A stretch of DNA of 64,000 bases, taken from assembly GCA_003194525.1 (NCBI GenBank), contig NBIV01000129.1:62001-126000 (forward strand), read 5' to 3'. Made by a program: the position numbers and the translations under genes. Origin of the DNA: Gracilariopsis chorda. Lineage: Eukaryota > Rhodophyta > Florideophyceae > Gracilariales > Gracilariaceae. Of the stretch, positions 19,703 through 30,200 are shown piece by piece. Each line of letters opens with the position of its first letter. Positions within the stretch are counted from its first letter, which is position 1. The notes under the pieces are model-generated. The model worked only from the letters and a program-made list of their open reading frames with translations. It did no database searches and was not told the origin of the DNA.

Positions 19703-20405
19703 GTCCCCAAAGTCGCAAGCGCCAAGTTAGAAGGGGTTTGGATCTCTGTTAGATGAATTATGGATAGTGCTGGGTTGAAGATTTGAATCAAGCGGTGTAG
19801 AATACAAGGAGCACGGGGGGAATTGACCTCGATGAAGGTTTTAACTGGCTCTGGTGTGGGACATAAAGAACGAAAGTGAATTACGCTATGCTGGCTGAAG
19901 CGCACTCCTGGCCTATGGTGCTTACTCTGGTCAACGAAAGTCTTGAAAAAGAATTAAAATAAGCGGTGTTTACGAAGGTACTCGCTGCGTACTATTTGCA
20001 GTCTCAATCATTTGGAAGGTCTCTAAACGGCACTTTCTTGATGCATGGCGGTTAGCTTTGTCTTTGGTGCCTTTGCACGAGCATACTAGGGATAGCAATC
20101 CCTATAATGCTGGTAGCGGTTGAATCGAGAGGAACATCGTGAGCCCTTTTATCGACATTGCAAAGAAACTGAAAAGGTAGGGATGTACCTTCGTGCTCAA
20201 TGGTGTACGGTGTAATCGCAGTTGCAGATCATTTAGTATCAAGTCATCAGCAACTTGTTCTCCAAACATGGAAAGCTGTGCTGCACAGCTTTCGCTGTTT
20301 ATCCGCTGCGGCATTCTGCGACACATTCATCACCAACCAAACCGCCTAGATCCTCATTGACCGAGTGTATGCAAGAATGCAAAGATATGCACAACACAGC
20401 AAGTG
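19703..20405. other. Intergenic between AP endonuclease and golgin
   Basis: Holds the golgin promoter and the endonuclease 3' flank. A 74-residue ATG ORF on the minus strand at 20326-20102 is the only open frame; I do not recognise it and no plausible intron extends it. Confidence 0.35.
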
Positions 20406-21416
20406 CTACAAAATTCCGTTCGTGACTTCGATAAGAACGGGACAATGATCACTGCCAGTAACATGGTCCAGAATGTGGACATCTCTGACAGCCGGAAGCA
20501 TATCATCCGAAACCAGTGCATAATCAATTCTCCAACCATGATTTCGTTGTCGTGCGTTGGACTTGTAGTCCCAGTATGTGAAGACTCTCTTGTCAGGATG
20601 CATAGTGCGGAAAACGTCGACTAAACCGCACGTTTCCAGGGTGTCCTCGAACGAACGTCTCTCAAGGTCAGTGTACCCAGCCCGTCCCTGCACTCTTTCA
20701 GCGTTGTACACATCAATTTCATGGCGTGCAACGTTGAGATCGCCTAAAACCAACACTGGTTTGCCTCTGTTTCGACGTATGAGTCGGATCATTTTTCGCA
20801 GTGACTGGTCCCATGTCATGCGAATGGGGAGCCGTTTGAGAGATTGGCCAGAATTGACGCTGTAAACGTTTATGACGGACAAGCTGGGATACTCGATCAT
20901 TACGAAGCGACCTTCATCGTCACATAGCCCGTGGTTGATTTGACGTTGAAATATATCAACTGGTAACCTGGAAAAGGTGGCTGTGCCTGAGTAGCCCAGT
21001 CGACTGGTACTTGAATTGCAGATGAGAGCTTCATATCCCGGCAAAGCATTCTTGAAGAGCTTTTCATGTTTGGTCTGAATCTTGGTTTCCTACTTGAGAA
21101 CGAGGGATGAGAACAAAGCCGCAAACAAGTCAGGTTGATGAAAAGAAGAGTGCATTTTGAAGACATGGTGGGAATAGTGTTGCTCAGTGCATACCTGGAG
21201 GCAGACGATGTCGGGATCATACTGGTGGACGAGATCAGAGAGAGCACGGGGATCTTTGCGCAGGAGTGCTCGCAAGCCATTCACATTCCAGGACAGCAGT
21301 TTCTTTGTATTGGTGTGTGTGGACGGGGTGCACATGGTTGGTGCGACATAGGTGGTTCGGTTTCGAAGGTCGGGAGTTGACAGCGGAGCACAAAAAGCAT
21401 TTCTGGGCGTGGCCAT
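20406..21416 (-). CDS. APE1: AP endonuclease (exonuclease III/APE1 family), two exons
   Basis: A base-excision-repair nuclease that cuts DNA 5' of abasic sites. Exon 1 is 21416-21195 and exon 2 is 21089-20406, with a 105-bp GT-AG intron between; the product has 301 residues. Splicing reconstitutes the family motif CLQETK exactly at the junction, with the metal-binding Glu as the first codon of exon 2. Other active-site motifs are SWNVNGLRA at the start of the fold, INVYSVNSG (the conserved Tyr), GDLNVARHEID (catalytic Asp and Asn) and GSDHCPV (the Asp-His pair) near the C-terminus. The 40-residue N-terminal extension is polar and could be a nuclear or organellar signal. It is not a LINE endonuclease: the domain is complete, ends the protein and is spliced. 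Confidence 0.95.
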
Positions 21417-21773
21417 ACTTGAAGAAGAAGACGTGGCGTACGGATATTGAAGGAGTTGAGGTTGCGTTTGAGGACTGGCGTTTTACAAATGCAACAAATG
21501 CACAGACTGAGAGGGGCTGATGGGGCGCCTGTTAAATTGTAATTAAAAGTGAGGGCTCAATTGCTTGTTTTCTTTCACGAGCCGTTTCAAGAGACAGCTA
21601 CAAATGAGTGCAGCCAGCGCAGCTGCACGCATCTACCACGACCTGCAGTCGGTTGTAGCAAGGATACGGCTTGAGCTGTTCTCGGCGAAGAAGCAGCATC
21701 TCCACCGCGTCCCATCCACACGGCAGCGCCCCCCGCCGAAGCAACGCGTCGCGCAGCCAGAAGGAGTGCAGCA

Positions 21774-22310
21774 ATGGGAAACCTATGCTGCGGCGAAGAC
21801 GACGTGCCCAGGAAGCAGGCGAAGCAAAGCGTGTCCGGCGCGGCGCCACCGAAAAACGTGATGACGCCAACCGCGTCGCAGCGGCGCGAACAGGCTCTGC
21901 AGGCGGCCGAGGAGCGCGCGCGCAAGGACGCTGTGCGCGGAACGCAACGCACGCGGTACGTTGTCACCTGCGCTTGCGCTGCATGAAGAAGAAGGAAGCG
22001 AAGCTGACTGAGTTGCGCCCGCTCCCACCGATGGCAACGCGTTGTTTGCGCGCGCAGACCGAAGCCCAAGCCCAAGACGTACGACCGACCTGACGTAGAC
22101 GGCAAGAAAGGAACGGACATTGCTGTACGTAGCTCAACAATTACACCACGGCACTTGCAATTAACTGCGCGAGCGCAAAGTACTGACACACAAGGGGTGC
22201 CACGACGCCACGTTGCAAACAGGACTGGATGTGAGGCGTGTGGAAAGTTTGGTGCGTGGCGGCGAGAGCGGAGCGAAAGTACAAGCGACCAGCGAGTAAG
22301 CAATGGGTGA
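21774..22310 (+). CDS. Small N-myristoylated VCP/p97-interacting (SVIP-like) protein, two exons
   Basis: Exon 1 (21774-21955) encodes MGNLCCGE, a textbook N-myristoylation start (Gly2) with Cys5/Cys6 for palmitoylation. Residues 37-56 (RREQALQAAEERARKDAVRG) match the VCP-interacting motif (VIM) of animal SVIP, an inhibitor of ER-associated degradation that anchors p97/VCP at membranes. A GT-AG intron (21956-22057, 102 bp, with a CTGAC branch-like site) leads in phase to exon 2, which reads RPKPKPKTYDRPDVDG and on. Read straight through, exon 2 stops at 22308-22310 (144 residues). A good donor (GTACGT) at 22125 suggests a further intron, so the 3' end is uncertain. I am fairly sure of the VIM and lipidation site, less of orthology with SVIP. 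Confidence 0.62.
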
Positions 22311-22336
22311 CGCGCTGTATGGCCGAAATCATAATT

Positions 22337-22358
22337 ATTAATTAATTAATTAATTAAT
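22337..22358. repeat. TTAA-type tetranucleotide tract
   Basis: Five to six copies of TTAA/AATT in a row, strikingly AT-rich inside a GC-rich region. Confidence 0.8.
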
Positions 22359-22875
22359 GATTAGCCGCGCGCGTCGAAGCGGCGCTCCCTTTTCAAGCCT
22401 ATAAAGAGATACAAACGCAGCCACCGCGAGCAACGGGCGGCGTGGCGTCAGCGAGCGTGTGGTGTATATGTGCGTTGTCATAGGGGTCACTGCCATGGTT
22501 CACACCGGACTTGTGGCGTAGTGGTTTTGGTTATCGCAGAGCGGCAGCGCTGCCAGCGCACGCAGCACCGCCCGCAGGCGCAGCACGCGCACAAGCCATG
22601 CACTCCAATTGCGTGCAGCGCGTATCTAGCACGCCGCCGCGCCTTGGCAAGCGCGCGCCCACGTTACGAAGCAGCACAACAGCGCGTGACAAACGCGCGC
22701 GCAACGTCCAACCACAGCGCAGTCCAAAATGCAACACGTTGCACAGCGCCGCCACTGGCAGCACAGGCGCGGCGCTGCGCCAATCACAAAGCAGTATGCA
22801 TCGCAAAACCCTGCATAAGTCGCGCCGCTTCGCGAATTGAACCGCCGCCGCATAACCCTTGGGCAACACCAGCTC

Positions 22876-22902
22876 CCGTCACGTCCGTCACGTCCGTCAC
22901 GT
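22876..22902. promoter_or_regulatory. Three tandem CCGTCACGT elements
   Basis: Three exact head-to-tail copies of a 9-mer containing the ACGT core and TGACG (reverse strand) preferred by bZIP factors, about 450 bp upstream of the kinase start. The regulatory role is inferred. Confidence 0.45.
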
Positions 22903-23341
22903 CGCGCGACCCCCCTCCCCCTCCCTCGCCTCGCACCTCGCCCCCGCGCCGCTGCTCCCAGAGTTTATCCCCAGCCGCCTCAAGTGTGCTTCCCTGCCCC
23001 CCCCCCCCCCCGTACACCCAACTGCTCTCCCTACCTTTCCTGCCCTAGTAGCAGCCCCTAACCTTAACACCAACACCGCTACCCCCCGCCCACACGCTCA
23101 CCATCGCCGCTTACCTCAACTTCTCTCCTGTACTTCGTTCCCCCACGCTACTCCCCTCTCCGCCGCCCACCTCCCTACCTCCACCAAACTCTCCTCCCAC
23201 TCCCCCGTCCTCACTGCTACCGTCTCCCTCGCCCCCGCCTGAAACCGCACCTAACCCTCCGCCCTATTCTCACTTTCACAAACAACCCTCACTTCCGCTC
23301 ACTTCCGCCAACGTCCCCCACACTCCACACATACCCCCGTT

Positions 23342-24844
23342 ATGGCCCTCCACAAAAATGTCCCCCGCCCCGCTCCCCGTCTTATAGGCGACTACATCCC
23401 CATATCCACCCTGGGCGTCGGCTCCACCGGAAAGGTCAAGCTCGCACGCCACGTCACCACCAGACAGCTTGTTGCCCTCAAACTCATTCGCAAAACCCTT
23501 CTCCACGCCAAGCCGCAGCTCTTCCAGAAGATCCGTCGCGAAATCGCCATCATGAAGCTAGTCGCCTCAAACTGTTTTCACATTCACCGTCAACATTCCA
23601 CCCCGCCCATCATCCCCGCCGCCGCCGTCAGCCCCCGCGTCGGCATCATGAACCTCATCGACGTCTACGAAACCGACACCAGTATAGTCCTGGTCCTCGA
23701 GTACTGCCAGGGGGGCGAACTCTTCGACTACCTCATTCAAAACGGACATCTCCCCGAGCCTCAGGTCCGCGACTTCTTCCAACAGCTCGTACACGCGCTT
23801 GAGTTTTGTCACAACCGCGCCGTCTGTCACCGCGACCTCAAGCCGGAGAACGTCCTCCTCACAGCCGACGGACGCGTCAAGCTCGCCGATTTCGGCATGG
23901 CCACTTTGCTCACCCCAGGCGCACTCATGGAGACCTCGTGCGGTTCACCACAGTACTGTGCCCCAGAAGTTCTGCTCAGCGAGGTTTATGAGGGTTGCGC
24001 CGCCGATGTGTGGTCCCTTGGTGTCATCTTGTTCGCCATGACCACTGGCGGCTTGCCGTTTGACGATGACAACTTTCAACGTCTCATCTCCAAAATTCAG
24101 TCAGGTGCGTTTTACATGCCGCCTGACGTACCAGCCCCGTTAGCCGATCTCATTCATTCCATGCTTGTCGTCGATCCTGCCCAGCGCATCACTCTTGAAC
24201 ATATCAAGCGTTTGGAATGGTTCAGTGCAACACCGTGTCGCACCGATGTGTACCAGGACGACAGTGTCAGTGTGCACGCTATGTTAGCTGCGTTTGAGGA
24301 TCGCCCGCTCTACCACCCTGACTCACAGATTCTTAGGTATCTGGCTGATTTGGGGTTGGGTGATTTCCCGACACTTCGTCGTAGACTGGCTTCACAGGAG
24401 ACTTGTCTGGAACGAGATTGCTACAATCAGTTTGCACAACTTGGTCGTGGTGCACTACAGTTTAGGGAGGTGGATGAAATTCCCATGTCCCCGCTTACCA
24501 CATCCGCACACAATTCGCCCAACTCCCGCACTCCCGCATGCACCACACCGCAAGACCTTGACCATGCTTTCGCAGAAGCGCATGTGAAATCCGCTGCCAA
24601 GCCTGTAGCAGATGTCAAAAACAGCGCACTCGAACAGACAGAAGGCAGCTACATTTCTCAGAAACAGAGTGGCTCTGAGAACAAGCTCAGAGAGGAGCAA
24701 CAATCCATTCCATTGGATGTACGCTGGTTCCCGGGATGGGAGGCGTTGCTGCCTTCCGAAAGCGATCATGACGCTGTACAGACTTCCATTTTACCTCATG
24801 ACTATTCCCGTCAACACTCTTTTCCAGGCCTCATCCTTCGATGA
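23342..24844 (+). CDS. CAMK-group Ser/Thr protein kinase, BRSK/SAD-like
   Basis: A 500-residue kinase with the catalytic domain at about 15-300. Present are the Gly loop GVGSTGKV (25-32), VALK with Lys47, the helix-C Glu67, CHRDLKPEN (Asp165), ADFG (Asp183) and the activation loop METSCGSPQYCAPE with the LKB1-type Thr198. The sequence GGELFDYL, LPFDDDN and the loop itself are closest to the AMPK-related BRSK/SAD and Hsl1/Gin4 kinases. An insert of about 25 residues (75-99, Pro/Ala/His-rich) sits between helix C and strand 4; it is in frame and lacks phase-compatible splice sites. The C-terminal 190 residues are disordered, with no UBA or KA1 domain I can see. Cell polarity, cell-cycle or energy signalling would fit; the substrate is unknown. 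Confidence 0.85.
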   Translation: MALHKNVPRPAPRLIGDYIPISTLGVGSTGKVKLARHVTTRQLVALKLIRKTLLHAKPQLFQKIRREIAIMKLVASNCFHIHRQHSTPPIIPAAAVSPRVGIMNLIDVYETDTSIVLVLEYCQGGELFDYLIQNGHLPEPQVRDFFQQLVHALEFCHNRAVCHRDLKPENVLLTADGRVKLADFGMATLLTPGALMETSCGSPQYCAPEVLLSEVYEGCAADVWSLGVILFAMTTGGLPFDDDNFQRLISKIQSGAFYMPPDVPAPLADLIHSMLVVDPAQRITLEHIKRLEWFSATPCRTDVYQDDSVSVHAMLAAFEDRPLYHPDSQILRYLADLGLGDFPTLRRRLASQETCLERDCYNQFAQLGRGALQFREVDEIPMSPLTTSAHNSPNSRTPACTTPQDLDHAFAEAHVKSAAKPVADVKNSALEQTEGSYISQKQSGSENKLREEQQSIPLDVRWFPGWEALLPSESDHDAVQTSILPHDYSRQHSFPGLILR

Positions 24845-25224
24845 GTACCCACGCTAACAGTTAAGGGAGGGGGGCACATATGCCGCATGTGGGACGCATT
24901 TGTCGTCATTGTACAAGTTGTCTCTTTTTTTGTTGTAGCCTGTTGCTTGGGAAACGCTGAAGGTGTTACGTTGGGTAACTTACCAGTACTTTCAGTGTGC
25001 GGTCCGATTGTAGCAAAACGTCATAGATTGACCTTGGAAGCGCGGCTGCGCTTCGCTTATGCTGCTTTCTTGCTTGAACAGAGCCTTGTAGACGGGGACA
25101 GTCATTGTTTCTTCCATTTGTAATCCAAACAGTTAACATTAAAAATAAAACTCGAATACCCGTGGGTACATCATTTTCGGTAAGGAAGAACGTTTTCTTT
25201 TTGGTTTTTTTCGTGAACGATACT
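24845..25224. other. Convergent intergenic
   Basis: Between the 3' ends of the kinase and U2A'. Only a short ATG ORF (24887-25123) with a hydrophobic start is seen, more likely 3' UTR. Confidence 0.35.
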
Positions 25225-26019
25225 TCAGGTGGGCTTGACGACTTGCGTTTGCTGAGGCTGCGTAATGATGTTAAGAATATCTCGAATGGTACCGTTCTTC
25301 ACGGCATTGTGGATACGGGCAACTTCTTCAACGGTTTGTGCAGCTTCGATTCTGGCGCGAACAGCGGCGGCTTCCGACGGCGAAAGCGCCATTGCTCTCT
25401 TTGGCGATGCTTTGGTGTTCTCTACGAGTTGAGAGGAATCTGGGGAAGTGGTGCTTCGACGGCGTTTCGGATCGCTTTGTTGAGAGGGGGTTGCTGTGCT
25501 CTTGCGCTTCTTTGGGTTTGAGATGGCGTTGACGGGGGTTATAGATTTTCGTTCCTTTGCGGATATCTTTGAGAAGTTGAGGACGGTTAGAGTTGGTATT
25601 GCTTGCAGAATTTTGCGACGGATGTGCGGTTGATTTGCGACTGGGTTGTGTTGAATGGAGAGCACCTGCAAGTGTTTGAAGCGAGACAACTCGGTGAGAT
25701 TGAGATCTTCCACGGTGGCGATGCGGTTGGCGGTGAGAATGAGGGTGTGAAGGTTTGGTAAAGAATGGGCTATTCCTTTTGATATGGTTGAGATTCGGTT
25801 TGAACCGAGGTAGAGGGTGCGCAAACGCGGAAAGGGAGGGAAGCCGTCTCCCAGATTGGATATGGTGTTCGAGGATAGATCGATGGTGTCGAAGGAATCT
25901 CGTGCAACTGCTAGGTTTTCGATGAGCGGGATTGCTAGGTTGCGGAGCACCAGCTCGCGGTCGCCAAGACAGTTGAGAGATTGTTGTGCGGAGTGAACGA
26001 CGTGGGGGGTGAGACGCAT
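25225..26019 (-). CDS. SNRPA1: U2 small nuclear ribonucleoprotein A' (Lea1)
   Basis: A 264-residue leucine-rich-repeat protein of the U2 snRNP, which binds U2B'' and stem-loop IV of U2 snRNA during branch-site recognition. The N-terminus MRLTPHVVHSAQQSLNCLGD, with RELVLRN, is family-specific. LRRs run to about residue 150 (TIDLSSNTISNLGDGFPPFP, LYLGSNRIS, LILTANRI), ending in the cap HNPVANQPHIRRKILQAIP. The C-terminal 100 residues are basic and disordered. The single-exon gene is itself part of the machinery needed for the short introns seen elsewhere in the window. Confidence 0.93.
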   Translation of the reverse strand: MRLTPHVVHSAQQSLNCLGDRELVLRNLAIPLIENLAVARDSFDTIDLSSNTISNLGDGFPPFPRLRTLYLGSNRISTISKGIAHSLPNLHTLILTANRIATVEDLNLTELSRFKHLQVLSIQHNPVANQPHIRRKILQAIPTLTVLNFSKISAKERKSITPVNAISNPKKRKSTATPSQQSDPKRRRSTTSPDSSQLVENTKASPKRAMALSPSEAAAVRARIEAAQTVEEVARIHNAVKNGTIRDILNIITQPQQTQVVKPT

Positions 26020-27283
26020 TTTCGGGGTGGAATGAGGGATGAAAGAGTGGTGCTGGGGTTGGATTTATCGGGTGCTATATGTGAGGGTTGGAAGACTGGC
26101 GCGAAAGTGACTCTGACCCGGGCCGCATGCTCGAGAATTCGAAGAGGTACGCGAGTGCGGCCACACGGAGAAGAGCTGTGACTGCAGTCACCGTCAAAGA
26201 TACTCCTCTGGTGTTGATCCGCATGCACTTGCTGCGTAGGACGAGGCGCAGCGACGGCAAAGCAGCGGACGCTTCCGATACTAAGGGATACGTTAGGCTA
26301 CTGTAAGTGACGATGCAAGGTAGCCACGTTTCACGGCGTACGAGCAGATTGTATCACTGAATCAATTTGCATAGGTGAAATTAGATTATGGTTTGCGTTG
26401 TACGGTTTTAGGGTGTACACCAACTGTGATATCTCGGAGATGCGTGCGAGGTACGGTTGGGGACGGCGAAACTGGCACGACCTGCGGCTCGGATTGTATC
26501 TGCGGAAGACGAGGGTTCTGTGGCCGCGATCTGGCCGCAAACCGCGTTCCATATCGGGAGGCAGGAATAATACTGTACGCAAACGCGAAATAATTGGAAC
26601 GGCCACATACGATATTCGGCGGCGACTGTTGGCGAAAATATCAAAAGCGCCGCCGAAAAGCGAAAAGGCGGCGCTGGGAGCCACCTATTTCGGGCATAAT
26701 ATCTCGTCTCGTTTTCAACTCTGTTCTGGCCGCACATGCGCCACCTGCAGCGCGCCACCGAACACGCGCCGCGCACCGCCGCCACCCGAACGTCGCGGCG
26801 CCCGCCCATTGGCCGAAAATCGCGTTGGGGCGCTTGCAAACCGCCGTCGCCGCCTGCCTGTGATGAAAATCAACAAAATTCCCGGCGAGCTCGCCCAATG
26901 CGGAGCTCGCCGCGAATGCAGATCGCGCGCTTCGCTGCCACTGGTTTGCGCTGTTCGCGGATGATACCTCCGCCGCTGACCAGCCTGATTTCTCTTGATA
27001 TGGCTCTCGGAATGAGTGAAATGCGCCTCGGCAGGGCGTCGCCTCCGACTCCGGCTGCCGTGCCATTGCCTCACAGGCGCTGCTTCCCGCCTCCCACTCC
27101 CCAAATACACCACCCACCTTGCCTGCACACGCCTCTACCCCGTTCTTGTATCATCACCCAACTCGTTTCCCACTCTTCCTTCCCGCACACCAGCGGCTCC
27201 GCGCGTACAAGCAATCTCCTCTTCTTCGTCTCCTTCAGTTCTCGCTCACGCGCTCGCATCCATTCCCCATCCTTTTGTACACT
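26020..27283. other. Divergent intergenic between U2A' and CHLH
   Basis: Contains both promoters. The stretch 26640-26960 is GC-rich with a CCAAT-type ATTGGC near 26808. Long overlapping ORFs in several frames lack recognisable motifs. The CHLH frame is open from a TTG near 27119 without an ATG before 27284. Confidence 0.4.
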
Positions 27284-30200
27284 ATGAACAGACTAGGCTT
27301 TATTCCCGCTGCCGCTTCATCCGTGCTTCTCCGACCGCGCACCAATGTAACCGACCGTGGCTTCGTCTCTGGCTACGCCCCATCCATTCCTCTCCGAGGC
27401 ACGCCCACGCCTCAACGCCCGTCGCATGGCGCAACATCCACAAAAGCCGTCGTCGGCACCGGCCTCTTCACAGCGTCAAAGCCCACCGACCGCAAGGTTG
27501 TGGCGCCGGCCGATGCACGAAAGTGCGTCAAGATTGTGTACATCGTGCTTGAAAGCCAGTACCAAAGCTCCATGACCGCCGCCGCCAATAACATCAACCG
27601 TGAAAATCCCAACATTAGTATGGAGGTTTCCGGATATCTTCTTGAGGAACTTCGTGATCCTGCTAATTATCAAATGCTCAAGAACGACCTTGAGGAGGCT
27701 AACATCTTCATTGGCAGCCTCATTTTCGTGCAAGACCTTGCTGAACTTGTTGTCAACGCCGTAAAACCGGTTCGCGATCGGTTGGACGCTTGTGTCATCT
27801 TCCCGTCCATGCCGGATGTCATGAGACTTAACAAGCTTGGATCTTTCCAAATGAACCAACTCGGTCGAACCAATAGCGCAATTTCCAAGTTTATGCGCAA
27901 GAAGAAGCAGGAGAATGGAGCTTCGTTCGAGGACAGTATGCTCAAGCTTCTCAGAACACTTCCAAAGGTACTAAAGTACCTTCCGAATGACAAGGCACAA
28001 GACGCTCGCTCATTCATGCTTTCATTCCAGTACTGGCTGGGGGGCTCCGTAGATAACATTCAAAACTTCTTGCTCATGATCACTGACAAGTATGTCACAG
28101 CCTCACCTGCGCAAACGAAACAAGTTGCGTTACCGGTCGTGTACCCAGATGTCGGTATCTGGCATCCTGTTGCCCCTCGAATGTTTGAGGACCTAGAGGA
28201 GTACATGGAATGGTATACCAATGAACACTGCCCTGTGGCCAACCTAAGTAGCGAGTCTCCGACTGTGGGCCTTGTGCTCGCTCGCACTCATATGATTACC
28301 GGTGACGACTGCCACTATGTATCTCTCGTATCAGAACTCGAAGCGAACGGAGCAAAGGTCATCCCAGTGTTCTCCAGTGGCTTGGATTACTCGCTTCCCA
28401 TTGAGAAGTTCTTCTTCCACAAGGGCACAAACAATGCCAACATTGACGTTTTTGTATCCCTCACTGGCTTTGCTCTCGTCGGTGGCCCCGCAAGACAAGA
28501 CCACCCGAAGGCTATTGCTGCCTTGAAGAAACTGGATCGTCCCTACTTGTGCTCCCTCCCTCTCGTTTTCCAAACTACGGAAGAATGGAAGGAGTCTGAC
28601 CTCGGACTTCACCCGGTTCAGGTTGCACTTCAGGTTTCGCTTCCGGAACTCGATGGTGCTATTGAACCGGTTATCTTCGCGGGACGTGATGGACTCACTG
28701 GCCGCTCCATTCCCCTTCAGGATCGAATCACCACTATCGCCCAGCGGGCTTTGAAGTGGGGTGAACTTCGAAGGAAGCAAGTTGCTGAGAAGAAGATCGC
28801 TATCACCATCTTCGCCTTCCCGCCGGACAAGGGTAACATTGGAACAGCGGCTTACCTTAACGTGTTTGGTTCCACTTTCAAGGTCATGCAAGGTCTTCGT
28901 GAGCAAGGGTACGGCGTCGAGAATCTTCCTGAGTCGCCTGAAGCTCTGATGGAAGAGATTTTGCACGACAAGGAAGCTAGAGTCAGCTCACCAGAGCTGA
29001 ATGTTGCCTATCGTATGCCTGTTGACGAATACACTGAGATCTGCGAGTACCAAGAAGCCTTGCACGAGAACTGGGGTCCCCCTCCAGGCCAACTGAACAC
29101 TGATGGCAAAGACTTGCTGGTGTACGGAAAGTCGTTTGGAAATGTCTTTATTGGTGTGCAACCAACTTTCGGCTACGAAGGTGATCCCATGCGTCTGTTG
29201 TTTGCCAAGAGTGCTTCTCCTCACCACGGTTTTGCAGCTTTCTATGCATACCTCGAGAAGGTATGGAAGGCGGATGCTGTACTTCACTTCGGTACCCATG
29301 GCTCCTTGGAATTCATGCCGGGTAAGCAAGTTGGAATGTCTGATTTGTGCTACCCTGACAAGCTCATCAGCTCTACTCCCAACATCTACTACTACGCTGC
29401 GAATAACCCATCCGAAGCCACCATCGCGAAGCGTCGATCCTACGCTGGTACTATCTCCTACCTGACTCCTCCAGCTGAAAACGCGGGACTGTATAAAGGC
29501 TTGAAGGAACTTTCAGAGCTTGTTGCTTCGTACCAGGGACAGAAGGACACTGGACGTGCTGGAGGCATCGTCAACTCGATTGTTGAGCTTGCCAGACAAG
29601 TGAACCTGGACAAGGACGTCGCCTTCCCTGAAGAAGATGCGAAGACTTTGTCTGAGTCCCAGCGCGACTTGCTTGTAGGAAAAGTTTACAAGAAGCTCAT
29701 TGAAGTTGAGTCACGACTTCTACCCTCGGGCCTCCACACTATTGGCGAGCCACCAACCGCTCAGGAAGCTATAGCTACCCTCGTGAGCATCTCCAGCCTT
29801 GACCGCCTCAACGACAAGGGCGAAACCGAGACGAAGTCTCTTCCACGAGTCATTGCGGAGTCCATCAACCGTGATATCGACGAGATCTACAAGAACTCCG
29901 ATAGGGGTGTCCTCGAAGATGTTGACATGCTGCAGAAGATCACGGAGGCCAGCCGTGCTGCAGTTCGCGCTCTTGTCGAGAACTCTGTCAACGCCGATGG
30001 CCGTATTGAGACTGTGTCGGCAATTAATCTCGGTGCGTTTATCGGCAAAATGATGGGTATCAAGTCCCCGATGGGCGAAGCTCTGAAGGAGAAGGGCTTC
30101 CCAGACGTCGACGACAAGGAACTCGTACCAATGGTTGACTATTTGGAGTTCTGCCTTGAGCAGGTAATCAAGGATAATGAAATGACTGCCTTGATTAACG

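Larger units (their letters stand above)
22311..23341. other. GC-rich intergenic, promoter side of the protein kinase
   Basis: About 1 kb of GC-rich, then pyrimidine-rich DNA with a C run near 22998-23011, leading to the kinase ATG. A TATA-like CCTATAAAGAG lies near 22399. ORFs occur in many frames without recognisable motifs. Confidence 0.4.

Noticed and set aside
20102-20326. 74-codon ORF as a small gene
   Set aside because: The only in-phase extension would need a 20-bp intron; no family recognised.
20406-21416. LINE endonuclease instead of a cellular AP endonuclease
   Set aside because: Complete domain with all APE1 motifs, spliced, ends as a stand-alone protein, and unlike the window's own LINE endonuclease fragment.
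22470-23061. ORFs in the GC- and C-rich region before the kinase
   Set aside because: Open in several frames because of base composition; proline/alanine-rich without conservation signs.
23558-23640. Retained intron in the protein kinase
   Set aside because: Possible GT and AG sites in the insert do not keep the reading frame.
26331-27117. Long ORFs in the U2A'-CHLH intergenic region
   Set aside because: Frames open on both strands in a GC-rich stretch; no recognisable motif.
27119-27283. Extended CHLH N-terminus
   Set aside because: Begins with TTG; the first ATG at 27284 gives a normal transit peptide and length.
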